Assembly: GCA_965247255.1 (NCBI GenBank)
Contig: CBDFGS010000010.1
Coordinates: 372,001-436,000, forward strand
Source: CBDFGS01 sp965247255
GTDB lineage: Bacteria > Chloroflexota > Dehalococcoidia > Lucifugimonadales > CAUZJF01
Reading direction: 5' to 3'
DNA: 64,000 nt
The translations under genes and the position numbers were made by a program. The notes beneath the pieces were generated by a model. It was not told where the DNA came from. It saw nothing but the letters and a program-made list of their open reading frames with translations, and searched no databases. Of the stretch, positions 1 to 8,757 are shown in pieces; position 1 is the stretch's first letter, and every line of letters starts with the position of its first letter.

Positions 1-537
1 ACCTCGCGCCGCTCGTTTCTGACCACACTCGGCGCAACGGAGACCCTCGATAAGACCAACAAGGTCTACACGCCGGTCAAACGCTTCATACGCGCGAAAT
101 CCGAGCTGCGCTACGGCGCCGAGCGGGACGACCGTCTCTTAGGAGAGCTGCCGGTAGCGCTGTACCCGACGCTAACGCACGACGGCCCCAGGTTCCACGT
201 GCGGGTCCACGATGAGGTTGTGGCTGAGTCGAACGCGGGCGCTCTCGACAGCGTTGAGCTGCACCTGGAGTTGGAGGGCTTCTCAACAACCGATGAGGTC
301 GAGGTCACGCTGGACGGCGAGATCCTGGGGCCGCCGACTCTACGCGACGCTGCCGCCGAGGACCCCAACGACCCCGCGGACGTTGGCGAGAGCAAGTGGG
401 CGGTCTGGGCCTTGCGACCGGAGCAGGCCGACTGGGGCAATCACGAGGTCAAGGTGGTCTTGGTAGGGCGGGACCCTCGCCTAAGGCAATCGATCGTGGT
501 CCAGAACGTCGAAGTCCACGTCAGATACCACGAATAA
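1..537 (+). CDS. Hypothetical protein, C-terminal part (5' end outside window)
   Basis: The frame is open from base 1 to a TAA at 535-537, giving 178 visible residues. The internal GTG at 199 is probably not the start, because coding-like sequence continues upstream without a stop. The last 110 residues are rich in alternating Val, Glu and aromatic residues, as in a beta-sandwich, and carry a glycine/proline turn around L-D-G-E-I-L-G-P-P. I recognise no catalytic motif or family. A promoter for sufB follows within 80 bases, so this gene probably ends its own transcription unit. Function unknown. Confidence 0.6.
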   Translation, partial: TSRRSFLTTLGATETLDKTNKVYTPVKRFIRAKSELRYGAERDDRLLGELPVALYPTLTHDGPRFHVRVHDEVVAESNAGALDSVELHLELEGFSTTDEVEVTLDGEILGPPTLRDAAAEDPNDPADVGESKWAVWALRPEQADWGNHEVKVVLVGRDPRLRQSIVVQNVEVHVRYHE

Positions 538-609
538 GGCCTCGATAGCGTCTTTTGCCCCGGCGAACTGATGGGAACCGGCTTTGGCGAGGCTACGTCT
601 CTTGATTGT

Positions 610-638
610 TTGACCCCTCGGTTAATAGCGTCTACAAT
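610..638 (+). promoter_or_regulatory. sigma70-like promoter of the suf operon
   Basis: TTGACC (610-615) and TACAAT (633-638) are separated by exactly 17 bases. The expected start of transcription is near 645, giving a leader of about 20 nt to the sufB ATG at 668. It is the only strong promoter seen before the eight-gene suf cluster. Confidence 0.7.
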
Positions 639-643
639 TGTTC

Positions 644-660
644 TTGACTAAATTAATCAA
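644..660. promoter_or_regulatory. Candidate operator of the suf operon (palindrome at the start site)
   Basis: The 17-base segment begins TTGA and ends TCAA. It matches its own reverse complement at all positions except the centre and one symmetric pair (5 and 13). It sits directly downstream of the -10 box, where a bound repressor would block transcription. An Rrf2-family regulator with three conserved cysteines is encoded inside the same operon, so autoregulation by cluster status is the natural guess. Binding is inferred, not shown. Confidence 0.5.
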
Positions 661-667
661 CAATAGC

Positions 668-2143
668 ATGGAGGCATCACGGTTGGTAGCGCCGAAGGTC
701 CTGTCCAGAAAATCGACGGACGTGGACAGCGATTACAAGTACGGCTTCGTCACTGAAGTCGAGTCCGACATAGCCCCCAAGGGCCTAAGCGAGGACATCG
801 TCCGGCTAATCTGGGAAAAGAAGGGTGAGCCGGACTTCATGCTCGACTGGCGACTCAGGGCCTACCGGCACTGGACCAAACAGACGGACAAAGAGCCGGA
901 GTGGGCGAAGGTGGAGTTCCCGTCGATCGACTACCAGGACATCCACTATTACGCAGCTCCTAAATCGAGCACAGAAAGGCCAGAAAGCCTCGACGACGTT
1001 GACCCGGAGATGATCGAGGCGTTCAACAAGCTGGGGATCCCCATCGAGGAGCAGAAGAAGATGACGGGCGTGGCGGTGGACGCCATATTCGACAGCGTCT
1101 CCGTCGCCACAACGTACCAGAAGACGCTGGAGAAGTCCGGCGTAATCTTCTGCTCAGTTAGCGAAGCGGTGCAAAAGCATCCGGAGCTGATCGAAAAGTA
1201 CCTCGGGTCGGTCGTGCCCTACAGCGACAACTTCTACGCGACCCTAAACTCAGCGGTATTCAGCGACGGCTCCTTCGTATACGTGCCGAAGGGCGTACGC
1301 TGTCCCATGGAGCTGATGACCTACTTCCGCATCAACGCCGAGGAGTCGGGCCAGTTCGAGAGGACGCTGATCATCGCCGACGAAGGCTCCTACGTCAGCT
1401 ACCTGGAAGGGTGTACGGCCCCGATGAGGAAGACCCACCAGCTGCACGCCGCGGTGGTGGAGCTGGTAGCTATGGACGACGCCGAGATCAAGTACTCGAC
1501 GCTGCAGAACTGGTACCCCGGCGACAAAGAGGGCAACGGCGGCGTCTACAACTTCGTCACCAAGCGTGGCAAGGCCGCCGGTAGAAACTCCAAGATCTCG
1601 TGGACCCAGGTGGAAACCGGCTCAGCCATTACCTGGAAGTACCCCAGCGTCATCCTGGAAGGAGACAACTCGACCGGCGAGTTCTACTCCGTCGCCCTGG
1701 TGAATAACTACCAGCAGGCCGACACCGGAACGAAGATGACTCACATCGGTAAGAACACCAAGAGCACCATCGTAGCCAAGGGAATCTCGGCCGGAAAGGG
1801 CAGCAGTACCTATCGAGGGCTCGTCCAGATCATGCCCACGGCCGACAACGCGACCAACTTCACCCAGTGCGACTCATTGCTCATAGGCGACAAGTGTGCC
1901 GCTCACACGGTGCCATATATCGACGTGCGCAACTCCACAGCGCGGATGGAGCACGAGGCTTCTACGTCCAGGGTGGGCGACGACCAGCTCTTCTATAGCA
2001 TGCAGCGCGGGATCAGCGAAGAAGAAGCCCACTACATGATCATCAACGGCTTCTGTCGCGGCATCTTTCAAGAGCTGCCCTTCGAGTTCGCCATGGAGGC
2101 GCAGCAGCTGCTCCGAGTGAGCCTAGAGGGCGCTGTCGGGTGA
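668..2143 (+). CDS. sufB: Fe-S cluster assembly protein SufB
   Basis: 491 residues from ATG 668, the full length expected of SufB, the scaffold subunit of the cytoplasmic SufBCD complex that builds Fe-S clusters. A TTG 30 bases upstream lies inside the promoter and was rejected. The N-terminal region has the usual Y-K-Y-G-F and W-R-L-R-A-Y segments. The beta-helix carries the family stretches A-V-F-S-D-G-S-F-V-Y-V-P-K-G and L-E-G-C-T-A-P, and a late segment Y-I-D-V-R-N-S-T-A-R-M-E-H-E-A-S-T-S-R-V. First gene of the operon. About 120 bases with a dispersed palindrome separate it from sufC. Confidence 0.96.
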   Translation: MEASRLVAPKVLSRKSTDVDSDYKYGFVTEVESDIAPKGLSEDIVRLIWEKKGEPDFMLDWRLRAYRHWTKQTDKEPEWAKVEFPSIDYQDIHYYAAPKSSTERPESLDDVDPEMIEAFNKLGIPIEEQKKMTGVAVDAIFDSVSVATTYQKTLEKSGVIFCSVSEAVQKHPELIEKYLGSVVPYSDNFYATLNSAVFSDGSFVYVPKGVRCPMELMTYFRINAEESGQFERTLIIADEGSYVSYLEGCTAPMRKTHQLHAAVVELVAMDDAEIKYSTLQNWYPGDKEGNGGVYNFVTKRGKAAGRNSKISWTQVETGSAITWKYPSVILEGDNSTGEFYSVALVNNYQQADTGTKMTHIGKNTKSTIVAKGISAGKGSSTYRGLVQIMPTADNATNFTQCDSLLIGDKCAAHTVPYIDVRNSTARMEHEASTSRVGDDQLFYSMQRGISEEEAHYMIINGFCRGIFQELPFEFAMEAQQLLRVSLEGAVG

Positions 2144-2171
2144 TGGTCGACGCCAGCATGACACGCATGTA

Positions 2172-2194
2172 GGGGCGGGTTTGAAACCCGCCCC
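2172..2194. repeat. Dispersed palindrome, copy 1 (GGGCGGGTTT / AAACCCGCCC)
   Basis: Perfect 11-bp arms around a single G, in the sufB-sufC gap. The same core recurs at 8737, 19084 and 43709, always between genes. As RNA it would form a hairpin, so here it could adjust relative expression or mRNA stability of sufB and sufC. Confidence 0.8.
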
Positions 2195-2265
2195 ACCACA
2201 TTTTGGGCACTAGAAATACGCCTGGAGAAACAGACCCTGTGAAGGACACGGAGACCGGTCCGCCG

Positions 2266-3030
2266 ATGCTTGAGATTCGGGACTTGCATGTATCGGTCGC
2301 CGGTACGGAAATCCTCAAGGGCGTAACTCTGAGCGTCAACGCCGGCGAGGTTCACGCCGTCATGGGCCCCAACGGCAGCGGCAAGAGCACTCTCGCCAAC
2401 GTGATCGTTGGCCGGCCCGAGTACGAGGTCACCGCCGGTCAGGTCCTTTACGAGGGCGAGGACCTGCTCAGCCTCACCCCGGACCAGCGCGCCAGAGAAG
2501 GCGTGTTCCTCGCGTTTCAATACCCGGTCGAGCTGCCCGGCGTCCGTAACCGCCAGTTCCTGAAAGCCGCGCTGGACGCGGTTCGCAAGCACCGGGGCCA
2601 GAAGGAGTTGACCGCGCGCGACTTCGACAAGCTGTTCAAAGTATCTGTCAAGAGCGTGGGCATCGATGAGGAGCTCGCGAGGCGCTCGGTCAACGAGGGC
2701 TTTTCCGGTGGGGAAAAGAAGCGCGGTGAGATGCTGCAGCTTGCCGTCCTGGACCCGAAGCTCGCGATATTGGACGAGACGGACTCCGGCCTCGACATCG
2801 ACGCGCTGAGAACGGTGGCGAATGGCGTGAACCAGAGGCGAAGTCCCGAGAATGCGATCGTTCTGGTGACGCATTACCAGAGGATACTTAGCTACGTCAT
2901 CCCCGATCACGTCCACGTACTGATGGATGGGCGCATCGTAATGTCCGGCGATGAGGGGCTGGCGAAGAAGCTCGAGAGCAAAGGCTATGACTGGGTTAAG
3001 GAATCGGCATCTCAGGAAGCGCGAGCGTAG
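2266..3030 (+). CDS. sufC: Fe-S cluster assembly ATPase SufC
   Basis: ABC-type ATPase of the SufBCD complex, 254 residues from ATG 2266, matching the usual length of about 250. A GTG at 2239 in the same frame is an alternative start. Walker A is G-P-N-G-S-G-K-S-T (residues 34-42), the ABC signature is F-S-G-G-E (146-150), and Walker B is L-A-I-L-D-E (167-172) followed by the SufC-type T-D-S-G-L-D. There are no membrane segments, as expected for a soluble subunit that powers cluster assembly rather than transport. Confidence 0.96.
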   Translation: MLEIRDLHVSVAGTEILKGVTLSVNAGEVHAVMGPNGSGKSTLANVIVGRPEYEVTAGQVLYEGEDLLSLTPDQRAREGVFLAFQYPVELPGVRNRQFLKAALDAVRKHRGQKELTARDFDKLFKVSVKSVGIDEELARRSVNEGFSGGEKKRGEMLQLAVLDPKLAILDETDSGLDIDALRTVANGVNQRRSPENAIVLVTHYQRILSYVIPDHVHVLMDGRIVMSGDEGLAKKLESKGYDWVKESASQEARA

Positions 3031-3036
3031 GCCTAC

Positions 3037-4419
3037 ATGACCGACCCCGCCGCAACAATGGCAAAATCTCCGACAGGCTACGAGAGATATAGATACGACC
3101 ACCGACGCTTCCGGCGCTCGGTAGCGTCGGACATCCCGACGTGGCTCCAAGATATTCAAGACGGCGGGCTCGCGACGTTTAGCGCGGTGGAGTTTCCCAC
3201 GGCTACTCGCGGCAACGAGAATTGGAAGTACACGAACGTCGGGCCGATCGCTCGCGAGACTTTCGAGTACGCGCTGGAACCTCACGACGGACGGGCGGCG
3301 GACGCGCTACTAGCCTCCGTACCCCGAGACGATAGCTGGGCAAATCTGGTGTTCGTGGACGGACGCTTCGCTCCCGAGCGCTCGTCGAACATGGCATCGT
3401 TGGCCGGCGTCACGGTCGGGAACCTCGCCGACGTGTTGGCCCGCGACGGTCATGTCGCCAAGGAGCACCTTAGCCGCTACGCCGCCCCTGGGCGTGATGG
3501 GTTTGCCGCAGTCAACACGGCGTTCGTCCACGATGGAGCGTTCGTGCACGTGCCGCAGGGTAGCATCCAGGTTCCAGCCATCCACCTGATCTTCATCTCT
3601 ACCTCGCGTCCTCGGCCCACGGTAGCCTACCCCAGGACGCTGATCGTCGCCGAGCGAAATAGCGCCTTGACCGTGCTCGAGAGCTTCGTCGGCGAGCCGG
3701 GCTCCTCATACTTCACCAACGCCGTAGCGGAGATCGTGGTCGAGGAAGGCGCGGAGGTGGAGCATTACAGGTACATGATGGAGAGCGCAGAGGCGCATCA
3801 CATCGGCACGACCCGGGTAGACGTGGGGCGCGACGCCAGGTTCAGCTCGATCTCTCTGGCCGCCGGCGCCGCCATCGCAAGGAACGACCTTGAGGTGCGT
3901 CTGGGGGACACAGGCGCCTCGTGCGACGTGCGCGGCCTTTACGTCACCTATGGAAAGCAGCATATCGACAACCACATCGACATCGACCACGCGAAGCCTC
4001 ATACAAGCAGCGAGCAGTACTTCAAAGGCATCCTGGGCGATCGGTCGAGGGCCGTCTTCAGTGGCAGGGTCCTGGTCAGACGCGACGCCCAGAAGAGCTA
4101 CGCCAGGCAATCCGACAAGAACCTCATGCTGTCGAAGGGCGCCAGGGTGAACACCAAACCTAGCATGGAGATATTCGCCGACGACGTGCAGTGCTTCCAC
4201 GGCGCGACGGCGGGCGCCGTCGCCGATGACGCGTTGCTGTACATGAGGAGCCGTGGGATCGGCAAAAAGACCGCCACGGACCTGTTGGTACACGGGTTCG
4301 CGTCCGAGATTCTGGACCGCATACGACTGGCGCCACTTCGAGAGCATATAGAGCGCATGTTCTCCGGACGACAAGCCGGCTTCGCACCAGGCCTGACTGA
4401 AAAAGGCAGGGGTGGCTGA
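3037..4419 (+). CDS. sufD: Fe-S cluster assembly protein SufD
   Basis: 460 residues, six bases after sufC. SufD is the SufB paralogue that pairs with it in the SufBC2D scaffold and helps iron entry. The C-terminal beta-helix has the family pattern H-I-D-N-H-I-D-I-D-H and K-G-I-L-G-D, then F-S-G-R-V-L-V, and ends with the H-G-A-T-A-G region typical of SufD. The start ATG 3037 is close behind sufC with only a weak ribosome site, and translational coupling is likely. The stop overlaps the sufU1 start (TGATG). Confidence 0.95.
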   Translation: MTDPAATMAKSPTGYERYRYDHRRFRRSVASDIPTWLQDIQDGGLATFSAVEFPTATRGNENWKYTNVGPIARETFEYALEPHDGRAADALLASVPRDDSWANLVFVDGRFAPERSSNMASLAGVTVGNLADVLARDGHVAKEHLSRYAAPGRDGFAAVNTAFVHDGAFVHVPQGSIQVPAIHLIFISTSRPRPTVAYPRTLIVAERNSALTVLESFVGEPGSSYFTNAVAEIVVEEGAEVEHYRYMMESAEAHHIGTTRVDVGRDARFSSISLAAGAAIARNDLEVRLGDTGASCDVRGLYVTYGKQHIDNHIDIDHAKPHTSSEQYFKGILGDRSRAVFSGRVLVRRDAQKSYARQSDKNLMLSKGARVNTKPSMEIFADDVQCFHGATAGAVADDALLYMRSRGIGKKTATDLLVHGFASEILDRIRLAPLREHIERMFSGRQAGFAPGLTEKGRGG

Positions 4420-4868
4420 TGTCTGAACTGGAAGAGCTGTACCAAGAGATCATTATGGAGCACAGTAGGACCCCGCGGAATTTCAAACAGGTGCCCGGGG
4501 CCAACCGGTCCGCCAACGGATTCAACCCCTTCTGCGGAGACAACATCACCCTCTATGTGAAAGAAGCGGACGGTGTGGTGGCCGACGTCGGGTTCCAAGG
4601 ATCCGGCTGCGCCATATCGAGAGCGTCGGCCTCGATGATGACGGAGAGCATCAAGGGCAAGACCAGTGAGCAGGCCGAGAAAATCTTCGATGCGTTCCAC
4701 GACATGCTGACAGCAGGTCCATCAGGGGAGTACGACGTCGATGCGCTGGGCGACCTGGAAGCGCTCGCCGGCGTATCCGAGTTCCCGACTCGAGTCAAAT
4801 GCGCGACGCTTTCCTGGCACGCGCTAAAGGGCGCGCTGAACGGTCAGGAAGAAGTGTCGACCGAATAG
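4419..4868 (+). CDS. sufU: SufU-type scaffold / sulfur-transfer protein (copy 1)
   Basis: 149 residues. It belongs to the SufU/IscU family, which in Gram-positive-type SUF systems receives sulfur from SufS through a Zn-bound cysteine. The three conserved cysteines are present: Cys39 in N-P-F-C-G-D, Cys64 in G-S-G-C-A-I-S-R-A-S-A-S-M, and Cys128 in V-K-C-A-T-L-S-W. The start overlaps the sufD stop. A second, clearly divergent SufU follows sufS at 7095, which is unusual. Confidence 0.93.
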   Translation: MSELEELYQEIIMEHSRTPRNFKQVPGANRSANGFNPFCGDNITLYVKEADGVVADVGFQGSGCAISRASASMMTESIKGKTSEQAEKIFDAFHDMLTAGPSGEYDVDALGDLEALAGVSEFPTRVKCATLSWHALKGALNGQEEVSTE

Positions 4869-4949
4869 GACCGATACCGGGAGAGTAAATGGCGTTGGGC
4901 TGCGGCGGACTGTACGCTGCGGCCCGAAGTTCTGTCGGAGGTGTGAGTA

Positions 4950-5396
4950 ATGCACATCCCAATGCAAGTCGATTACGGCATCAGGGCATTGGTCGACCTC
5001 GGGGAGCACGGCGACGAGGGACCGGTGCGAGCCTCCGAAGTCGCCAAGCGCCAGGGCATTCCTGAGCCCTTTCTCGCTCGGGTGCTGCACACGTTGCACA
5101 GGCATGGCCTGACTTCGAGCCAGCGTGGCCCGCAAGGCGGTCATTCGCTGGCGAAGGACGCTTCGGAAATCACTATGGGCATGGTCATGAGAAACCTCGA
5201 GGGGCCGTTGCAGCTCGTCACCTGCCTGGACGACGCCGGCTCGTGCCAGCAGTCCCCCGGCTGCGGGCAGCGAGGGATTTGGCGTGACGTGGAGGAGGCG
5301 ATGGGCAGGGTACTCGACTCCACCACCATCGCGGACCTGGTGGAGCGGGGCCGGCTTATGAAACTCGAAGTGGCTCAACCGGCTCCTACGGCGTGA
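4950..5396 (+). CDS. Rrf2/IscR-family transcriptional regulator
   Basis: 148 residues. The N-terminal winged helix (1-75) shows the Rrf2 signature Y-G-I-R-A-L and the wing R-G-P-Q-G-G-H-S-L-A. Cys92, Cys99 and Cys105 lie where IscR-like proteins bind a [2Fe-2S] cluster (spacing C-x6-C-x5-C). A strong ribosome site GGAGGTG precedes ATG 4950 by 7 bases. Its place inside the suf operon suggests a feedback sensor of Fe-S status, like SufR or IscR. The palindrome at 644-660 is the obvious target candidate. Confidence 0.9.
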   Translation: MHIPMQVDYGIRALVDLGEHGDEGPVRASEVAKRQGIPEPFLARVLHTLHRHGLTSSQRGPQGGHSLAKDASEITMGMVMRNLEGPLQLVTCLDDAGSCQQSPGCGQRGIWRDVEEAMGRVLDSTTIADLVERGRLMKLEVAQPAPTA

Positions 5397-5467
5397 ACGG
5401 ACCTAGACACGCGCCTGCGCCGGGCCGCGGCGCACGCAACCACCAAACGGGGAGGCGGACTGAACGA

Positions 5468-5815
5468 ATGGCTTTTGTCAACGTAGGTAAACTGCAGAGC
5501 GTAGCTCCCGGGACCCTGATGGTCTATGAGATTGGGGACCGGGAAATAGCGGTGTGCAACGCCGATGGCGAGATCTACGCGATCGACAACGTCTGTACGC
5601 ACGACGGCGGGTCCCTGGACCAGGGCGAGTTATTGGGGTGCGAGGTCGAGTGTCCCAGGCATGGCGCGAGATTCGACGTACGATCGGGTGACGTCACGGA
5701 GGCGCCGGCGGTGCTGCCCGTCGACACGTTTGCGGTGATGCTGGAAGGCGATGACATTCTCGTAGACATCGAGCAGCGGGGAAAAGCCGCGGCTGAGCTC
5801 AAGTCGCGAAGCTAG
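5468..5815 (+). CDS. Rieske-type [2Fe-2S] ferredoxin
   Basis: 115 residues from ATG 5468. An in-frame GTG at 5393 overlaps the rrf2 stop but would add a basic, low-complexity leader. Both cluster-binding motifs are present: C43-T-H45 and C62-P-R-H65, in the NirD/biphenyl-dioxygenase ferredoxin style. The protein is soluble with no signal peptide. Between rrf2 and sufS it may supply electrons for cluster assembly or sulfur handling. The electron partner cannot be told from the sequence. Confidence 0.9.
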   Translation: MAFVNVGKLQSVAPGTLMVYEIGDREIAVCNADGEIYAIDNVCTHDGGSLDQGELLGCEVECPRHGARFDVRSGDVTEAPAVLPVDTFAVMLEGDDILVDIEQRGKAAAELKSRS

Positions 5816-5842
5816 AACGGGCGCCGGCCACAAGGGAAGCTC

Positions 5843-7117
5843 ATGGCGACACTGAAGGCACAAAAAAAGGCTCTAGATAGCCAACAGATAAGACAGGACT
5901 TTCCCATACTCTCAAGGACCGTGTATGGGAAACCCCTGGTCTACCTCGACAACGCTGCCACCTCGCAGAAGCCACGCAGCGTCATCCGGGCACTCTCGGA
6001 GTATTACGAGCAGTACAACTCGAACGTCCACCGGGGTGTGCACGCGCTTAGCATGGAGGCGACCGACCGGTTTGAGGAAGCGAGGCAGAAGGTCGCCGAC
6101 TTCATTAAAGCCCCGGAGGCCGAGTGTATCGTCTGGACGCGAGGGACCACCGAGGCCATCAACCTGGTGGCAAACACCTGGGCTCGCGACAACGTCAAGG
6201 AGGGCGACGAGATAGTCGTCTCCCAGCTCGAACACCACAGCAACCTCGTACCCTGGCAGAAGGTGGCCCAGGAGAGTCGTGCCACCCTGAGAATCATCCC
6301 TCTAACGGAAGAGGGGACGCTTGACATGGCGGAGATCGATTCGTATATCAACCCGCAAACGAAGCTGCTGAGCATCGCACACATGTCCAACGCTCTGGGC
6401 ACGATCAATCCCGTGAAAGAGCTTGTCGCCAGGGCCCACGAGGTCGGCGCCACGGTCCTCGTAGACGCAGCGCAAAGTGTGCCCCACATGCCGGTGGATG
6501 TGAACGATTTGAACTGCGACTTTCTCGCCTTCTCCGGGCACAAGATGCTGGGCCCGACCGGGATCGGCGTCCTTTACGCGCGGCGGGAGGTCCTCGACAC
6601 TATGGAGCCGTTTCTTCGCGGGGGCGAGATGGTGCTTGAGGTCTGGAACGACCGCGCCACATGGAACGAGCTTCCCATGAGATTCGAGGCCGGCACCCCA
6701 AACATCGCGGACGCGATAGCGCTAGGCGCCGCAATAGATTACCTGCAGGACATCGGGATGGAGAATGTGCGGAGTCATGAGATCCAACTCACCCGCTACG
6801 CGCTCGAGGCGCTCAGCGAGCTGGAAGAACACGTGGACCTGTACGGCCCGAAGGACGTTAACGTCCGGGGCGGTGTCATCTCCTTCCACGCCCATGAGGT
6901 GCACGCGCACGATCTCGGCACCTTTCTGGATAGGGAAGGAGTCGCTATTCGAACGGGGCACCACTGTGCGATGCCGCTGCATCGGACCCTTGGCATCCCC
7001 GCCTCGGCCCGGGCGAGCTTCTACCTGTACAACACCGAAGCCGAGGTAGACGCGCTGGTTGACGCCCTAAAGGGGGCGCTGCGATACTTCGTAAATGGAC
7101 CAGAACGAGATCGATGA
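5843..7117 (+). CDS. sufS: Cysteine desulfurase SufS
   Basis: 424-residue PLP enzyme that takes sulfur from cysteine to form a persulfide for SufU. The PLP lysine is Lys234 in S-G-H-K-M-L-G-P-T-G, the persulfide cysteine is Cys375 in R-T-G-H-H-C-A-M-P-L-H, and Y-L-D-N-A-A-T-S-Q-K-P lies at 34-44. The short C-terminal loop around Cys375 is typical of group II desulfurases (SufS rather than IscS). Its last 23 bases overlap sufU2 in another frame. Confidence 0.96.
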   Translation: MATLKAQKKALDSQQIRQDFPILSRTVYGKPLVYLDNAATSQKPRSVIRALSEYYEQYNSNVHRGVHALSMEATDRFEEARQKVADFIKAPEAECIVWTRGTTEAINLVANTWARDNVKEGDEIVVSQLEHHSNLVPWQKVAQESRATLRIIPLTEEGTLDMAEIDSYINPQTKLLSIAHMSNALGTINPVKELVARAHEVGATVLVDAAQSVPHMPVDVNDLNCDFLAFSGHKMLGPTGIGVLYARREVLDTMEPFLRGGEMVLEVWNDRATWNELPMRFEAGTPNIADAIALGAAIDYLQDIGMENVRSHEIQLTRYALEALSELEEHVDLYGPKDVNVRGGVISFHAHEVHAHDLGTFLDREGVAIRTGHHCAMPLHRTLGIPASARASFYLYNTEAEVDALVDALKGALRYFVNGPERDR

Positions 7118-7592
7118 CCTCTACCGCGACGCCATTCTGGACCACTCGCGCAACCCTCGAAACCGCCGCCGGCTAGAGCACCCAACCGTCTCCGGACGGG
7201 CCGTCAATCCGTTCTGCGGGGACGAGATAGCCTTCCAGATCGACCTTCACGACGGTCACGCCACCGGCATTGCCGCGCAGGCTGTCGGGTGCTCGATCAA
7301 TCGGGCGTCGGCCTCCATGCTCACCGAGGCACTGCACGGCAAGACGCTCGATGACATGGCATCGTTGGCGGCGCGTCTAAAGGCTGCGATGGCCGACGCC
7401 GACGGACCAATCGACTTCCCGCCGGAGTTGAGCGATCTTTCGACGCTGGTCGGTGTCCGCCAGTTCCCCGTCCGGATCAAATGCGCGCTGCTGTCCTGGT
7501 CTGCCCTCGAAGAGGCCCTCGAAGCATACCAACGACAAGAGCAGGGCGTTACTGCCGCTGAGGGGCGCGACGCGGAAGACGCCACGAACTAG
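7095..7592 (+). CDS. SufU-type scaffold / sulfur-transfer protein (copy 2)
   Basis: 165 residues, overlapping the end of sufS, which is the usual place for the SufU partner of SufS. Cys41 (N-P-F-C-G-D), Cys66 (V-G-C-S-I-N-R-A-S-A-S-M) and Cys130 (I-K-C-A-L-L-S-W) are all kept. It is a diverged paralogue of the copy at 4419 and carries an extra charged C-terminal tail of about 20 residues. This copy is the better candidate for the sulfurtransferase, given the overlap with sufS. The two may have split roles. Confidence 0.92.
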   Translation: MDQNEIDDLYRDAILDHSRNPRNRRRLEHPTVSGRAVNPFCGDEIAFQIDLHDGHATGIAAQAVGCSINRASASMLTEALHGKTLDDMASLAARLKAAMADADGPIDFPPELSDLSTLVGVRQFPVRIKCALLSWSALEEALEAYQRQEQGVTAAEGRDAEDATN

Positions 7593-7650
7593 GAGGGGCC
7601 ACCGGGTTAGCCTGCAGCCCACGGATTTGGCGCATGAGCCAGCCGCGACG

Positions 7651-8604
7651 CTACGGCGCGCCCCGCTTGCGGCCGAAGGAGATCACGCCCTCCCTCGGCA
7701 AGAAGACGGCGGCAATCACAGTGGCCGGCAAGAACAAGAGCGCGTGGATGATGATCGCGTAGCTGAACCCCTCAGCCCTATCGATCCCAAGCACCCCCAG
7801 AACGTACACCACTGCAAACTCAAAGGTACCCGCGGCAGCTGGCGCGGCAGGCACAGCCGTAGCAAAGAAGATCGTACCCATAATGACCATCGTTGCAGAT
7901 ATGGGGGTGATCTGAAGGTGGATCGCCTCAGCGATGATCCAGGCGGTGAGCCCTACGAGCGCCCAGTAGCCGTAGCTCATCGCCAGCGACACGACGAGCC
8001 TCCCCCGGTGACGCCAGAGCAGCGTCACGGCGTCCGAGATGGCGGCGACGAAAGCGACTCGTCTCGCAAACGCGAAGGTCTGACTCCCCCAGACGAACGC
8101 AGTCAACACAGCTACGGCCACGGCTACCGTGCCGATCGCGCCCCACAGCAGGAAGCCGAGCTGCTTCATCTCAGGGACCAGAAAGAATGAGACAGCGAGT
8201 AGCGAGGTGCTGGCCACGGCGTCGATAACCCGCTCCATGCCCAGCGCGGCGATGGCGTTAGCCCGGTTGATGCCATCCCGCATGGTGAGCACCGCCAGCT
8301 GAGTTATTTCGCTGGCTACGCGCAGCGGCATCACGTTGCTGAGCCCGAGTCCCTCGTGCTGGACGATAAACAATCGCCCGACCGAGATCTCGTCCTCCAG
8401 GAAGAGCATCCTCCAACGTGCAGCCCTCAGGTAGCTGGCGCCCATGAACACAATCAAGGACAAGACCAGCATCGCCGGGGAGACGCGAGAGAAGGAGTCG
8501 ACCACCAGCCGCAACTCCACGCCTCGCAGAGCCAGCCAGCCCAGCGCAGCGCTGGCCAGGATGCCCAGTACGATTCGTCCGGTCCGGATGACTCTTCGTC
8601 TCAT
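7651..8604 (-). CDS. Lysylphosphatidylglycerol-synthase-like integral membrane protein (UPF0104/YbhN type)
   Basis: 317 residues from ATG 8604. A GTG three bases upstream is the alternative, but GGGAG is better spaced for the ATG. Six to eight hydrophobic segments are visible, with the family features S-Y-L-R-A-A-R-W at about 60 and G-L-G-L-S-N-V-M-P-L-R-V-A-S-E near 88. These match the membrane domain of LPG synthase and the YbhN group, thought to flip or bind lipids. The aminoacyl-transferase domain of MprF is missing, so it should not make lysyl-PG. Monocistronic, convergent with the suf operon. Confidence 0.8.
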   Translation of the reverse strand: MRRRVIRTGRIVLGILASAALGWLALRGVELRLVVDSFSRVSPAMLVLSLIVFMGASYLRAARWRMLFLEDEISVGRLFIVQHEGLGLSNVMPLRVASEITQLAVLTMRDGINRANAIAALGMERVIDAVASTSLLAVSFFLVPEMKQLGFLLWGAIGTVAVAVAVLTAFVWGSQTFAFARRVAFVAAISDAVTLLWRHRGRLVVSLAMSYGYWALVGLTAWIIAEAIHLQITPISATMVIMGTIFFATAVPAAPAAAGTFEFAVVYVLGVLGIDRAEGFSYAIIIHALLFLPATVIAAVFLPREGVISFGRKRGAP

Positions 8605-8626
8605 CACTCTCCCAGAGCGGCCTCGT

Positions 8627-8656
8627 AGTATAATTAACCGCCTCCAGGAACGCCAA
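8627..8656 (-). promoter_or_regulatory. Promoter candidate of the YbhN-like gene
   Basis: On the minus strand TTGGCG, 18 bases, TATACT. The leader would be about 15 nt and contains GGGAG just before the start codon. Confidence 0.4.
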
Positions 8657-8736
8657 GCGATCTCGGGCGCCCGAGAACCTAGTAGACCGAAATCTTTGAA
8701 ATGAGGGGTAGCCGAGATTGGCGTGCTACGACGACA

Positions 8737-8757
8737 GGGCGGGTTTCAAACCCGCCC
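8737..8757. repeat. Dispersed palindrome, copy 2
   Basis: Arms GGGCGGGTTT and AAACCCGCCC around a single C, followed by CCTA as in the other copies. Intergenic. Confidence 0.8.
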
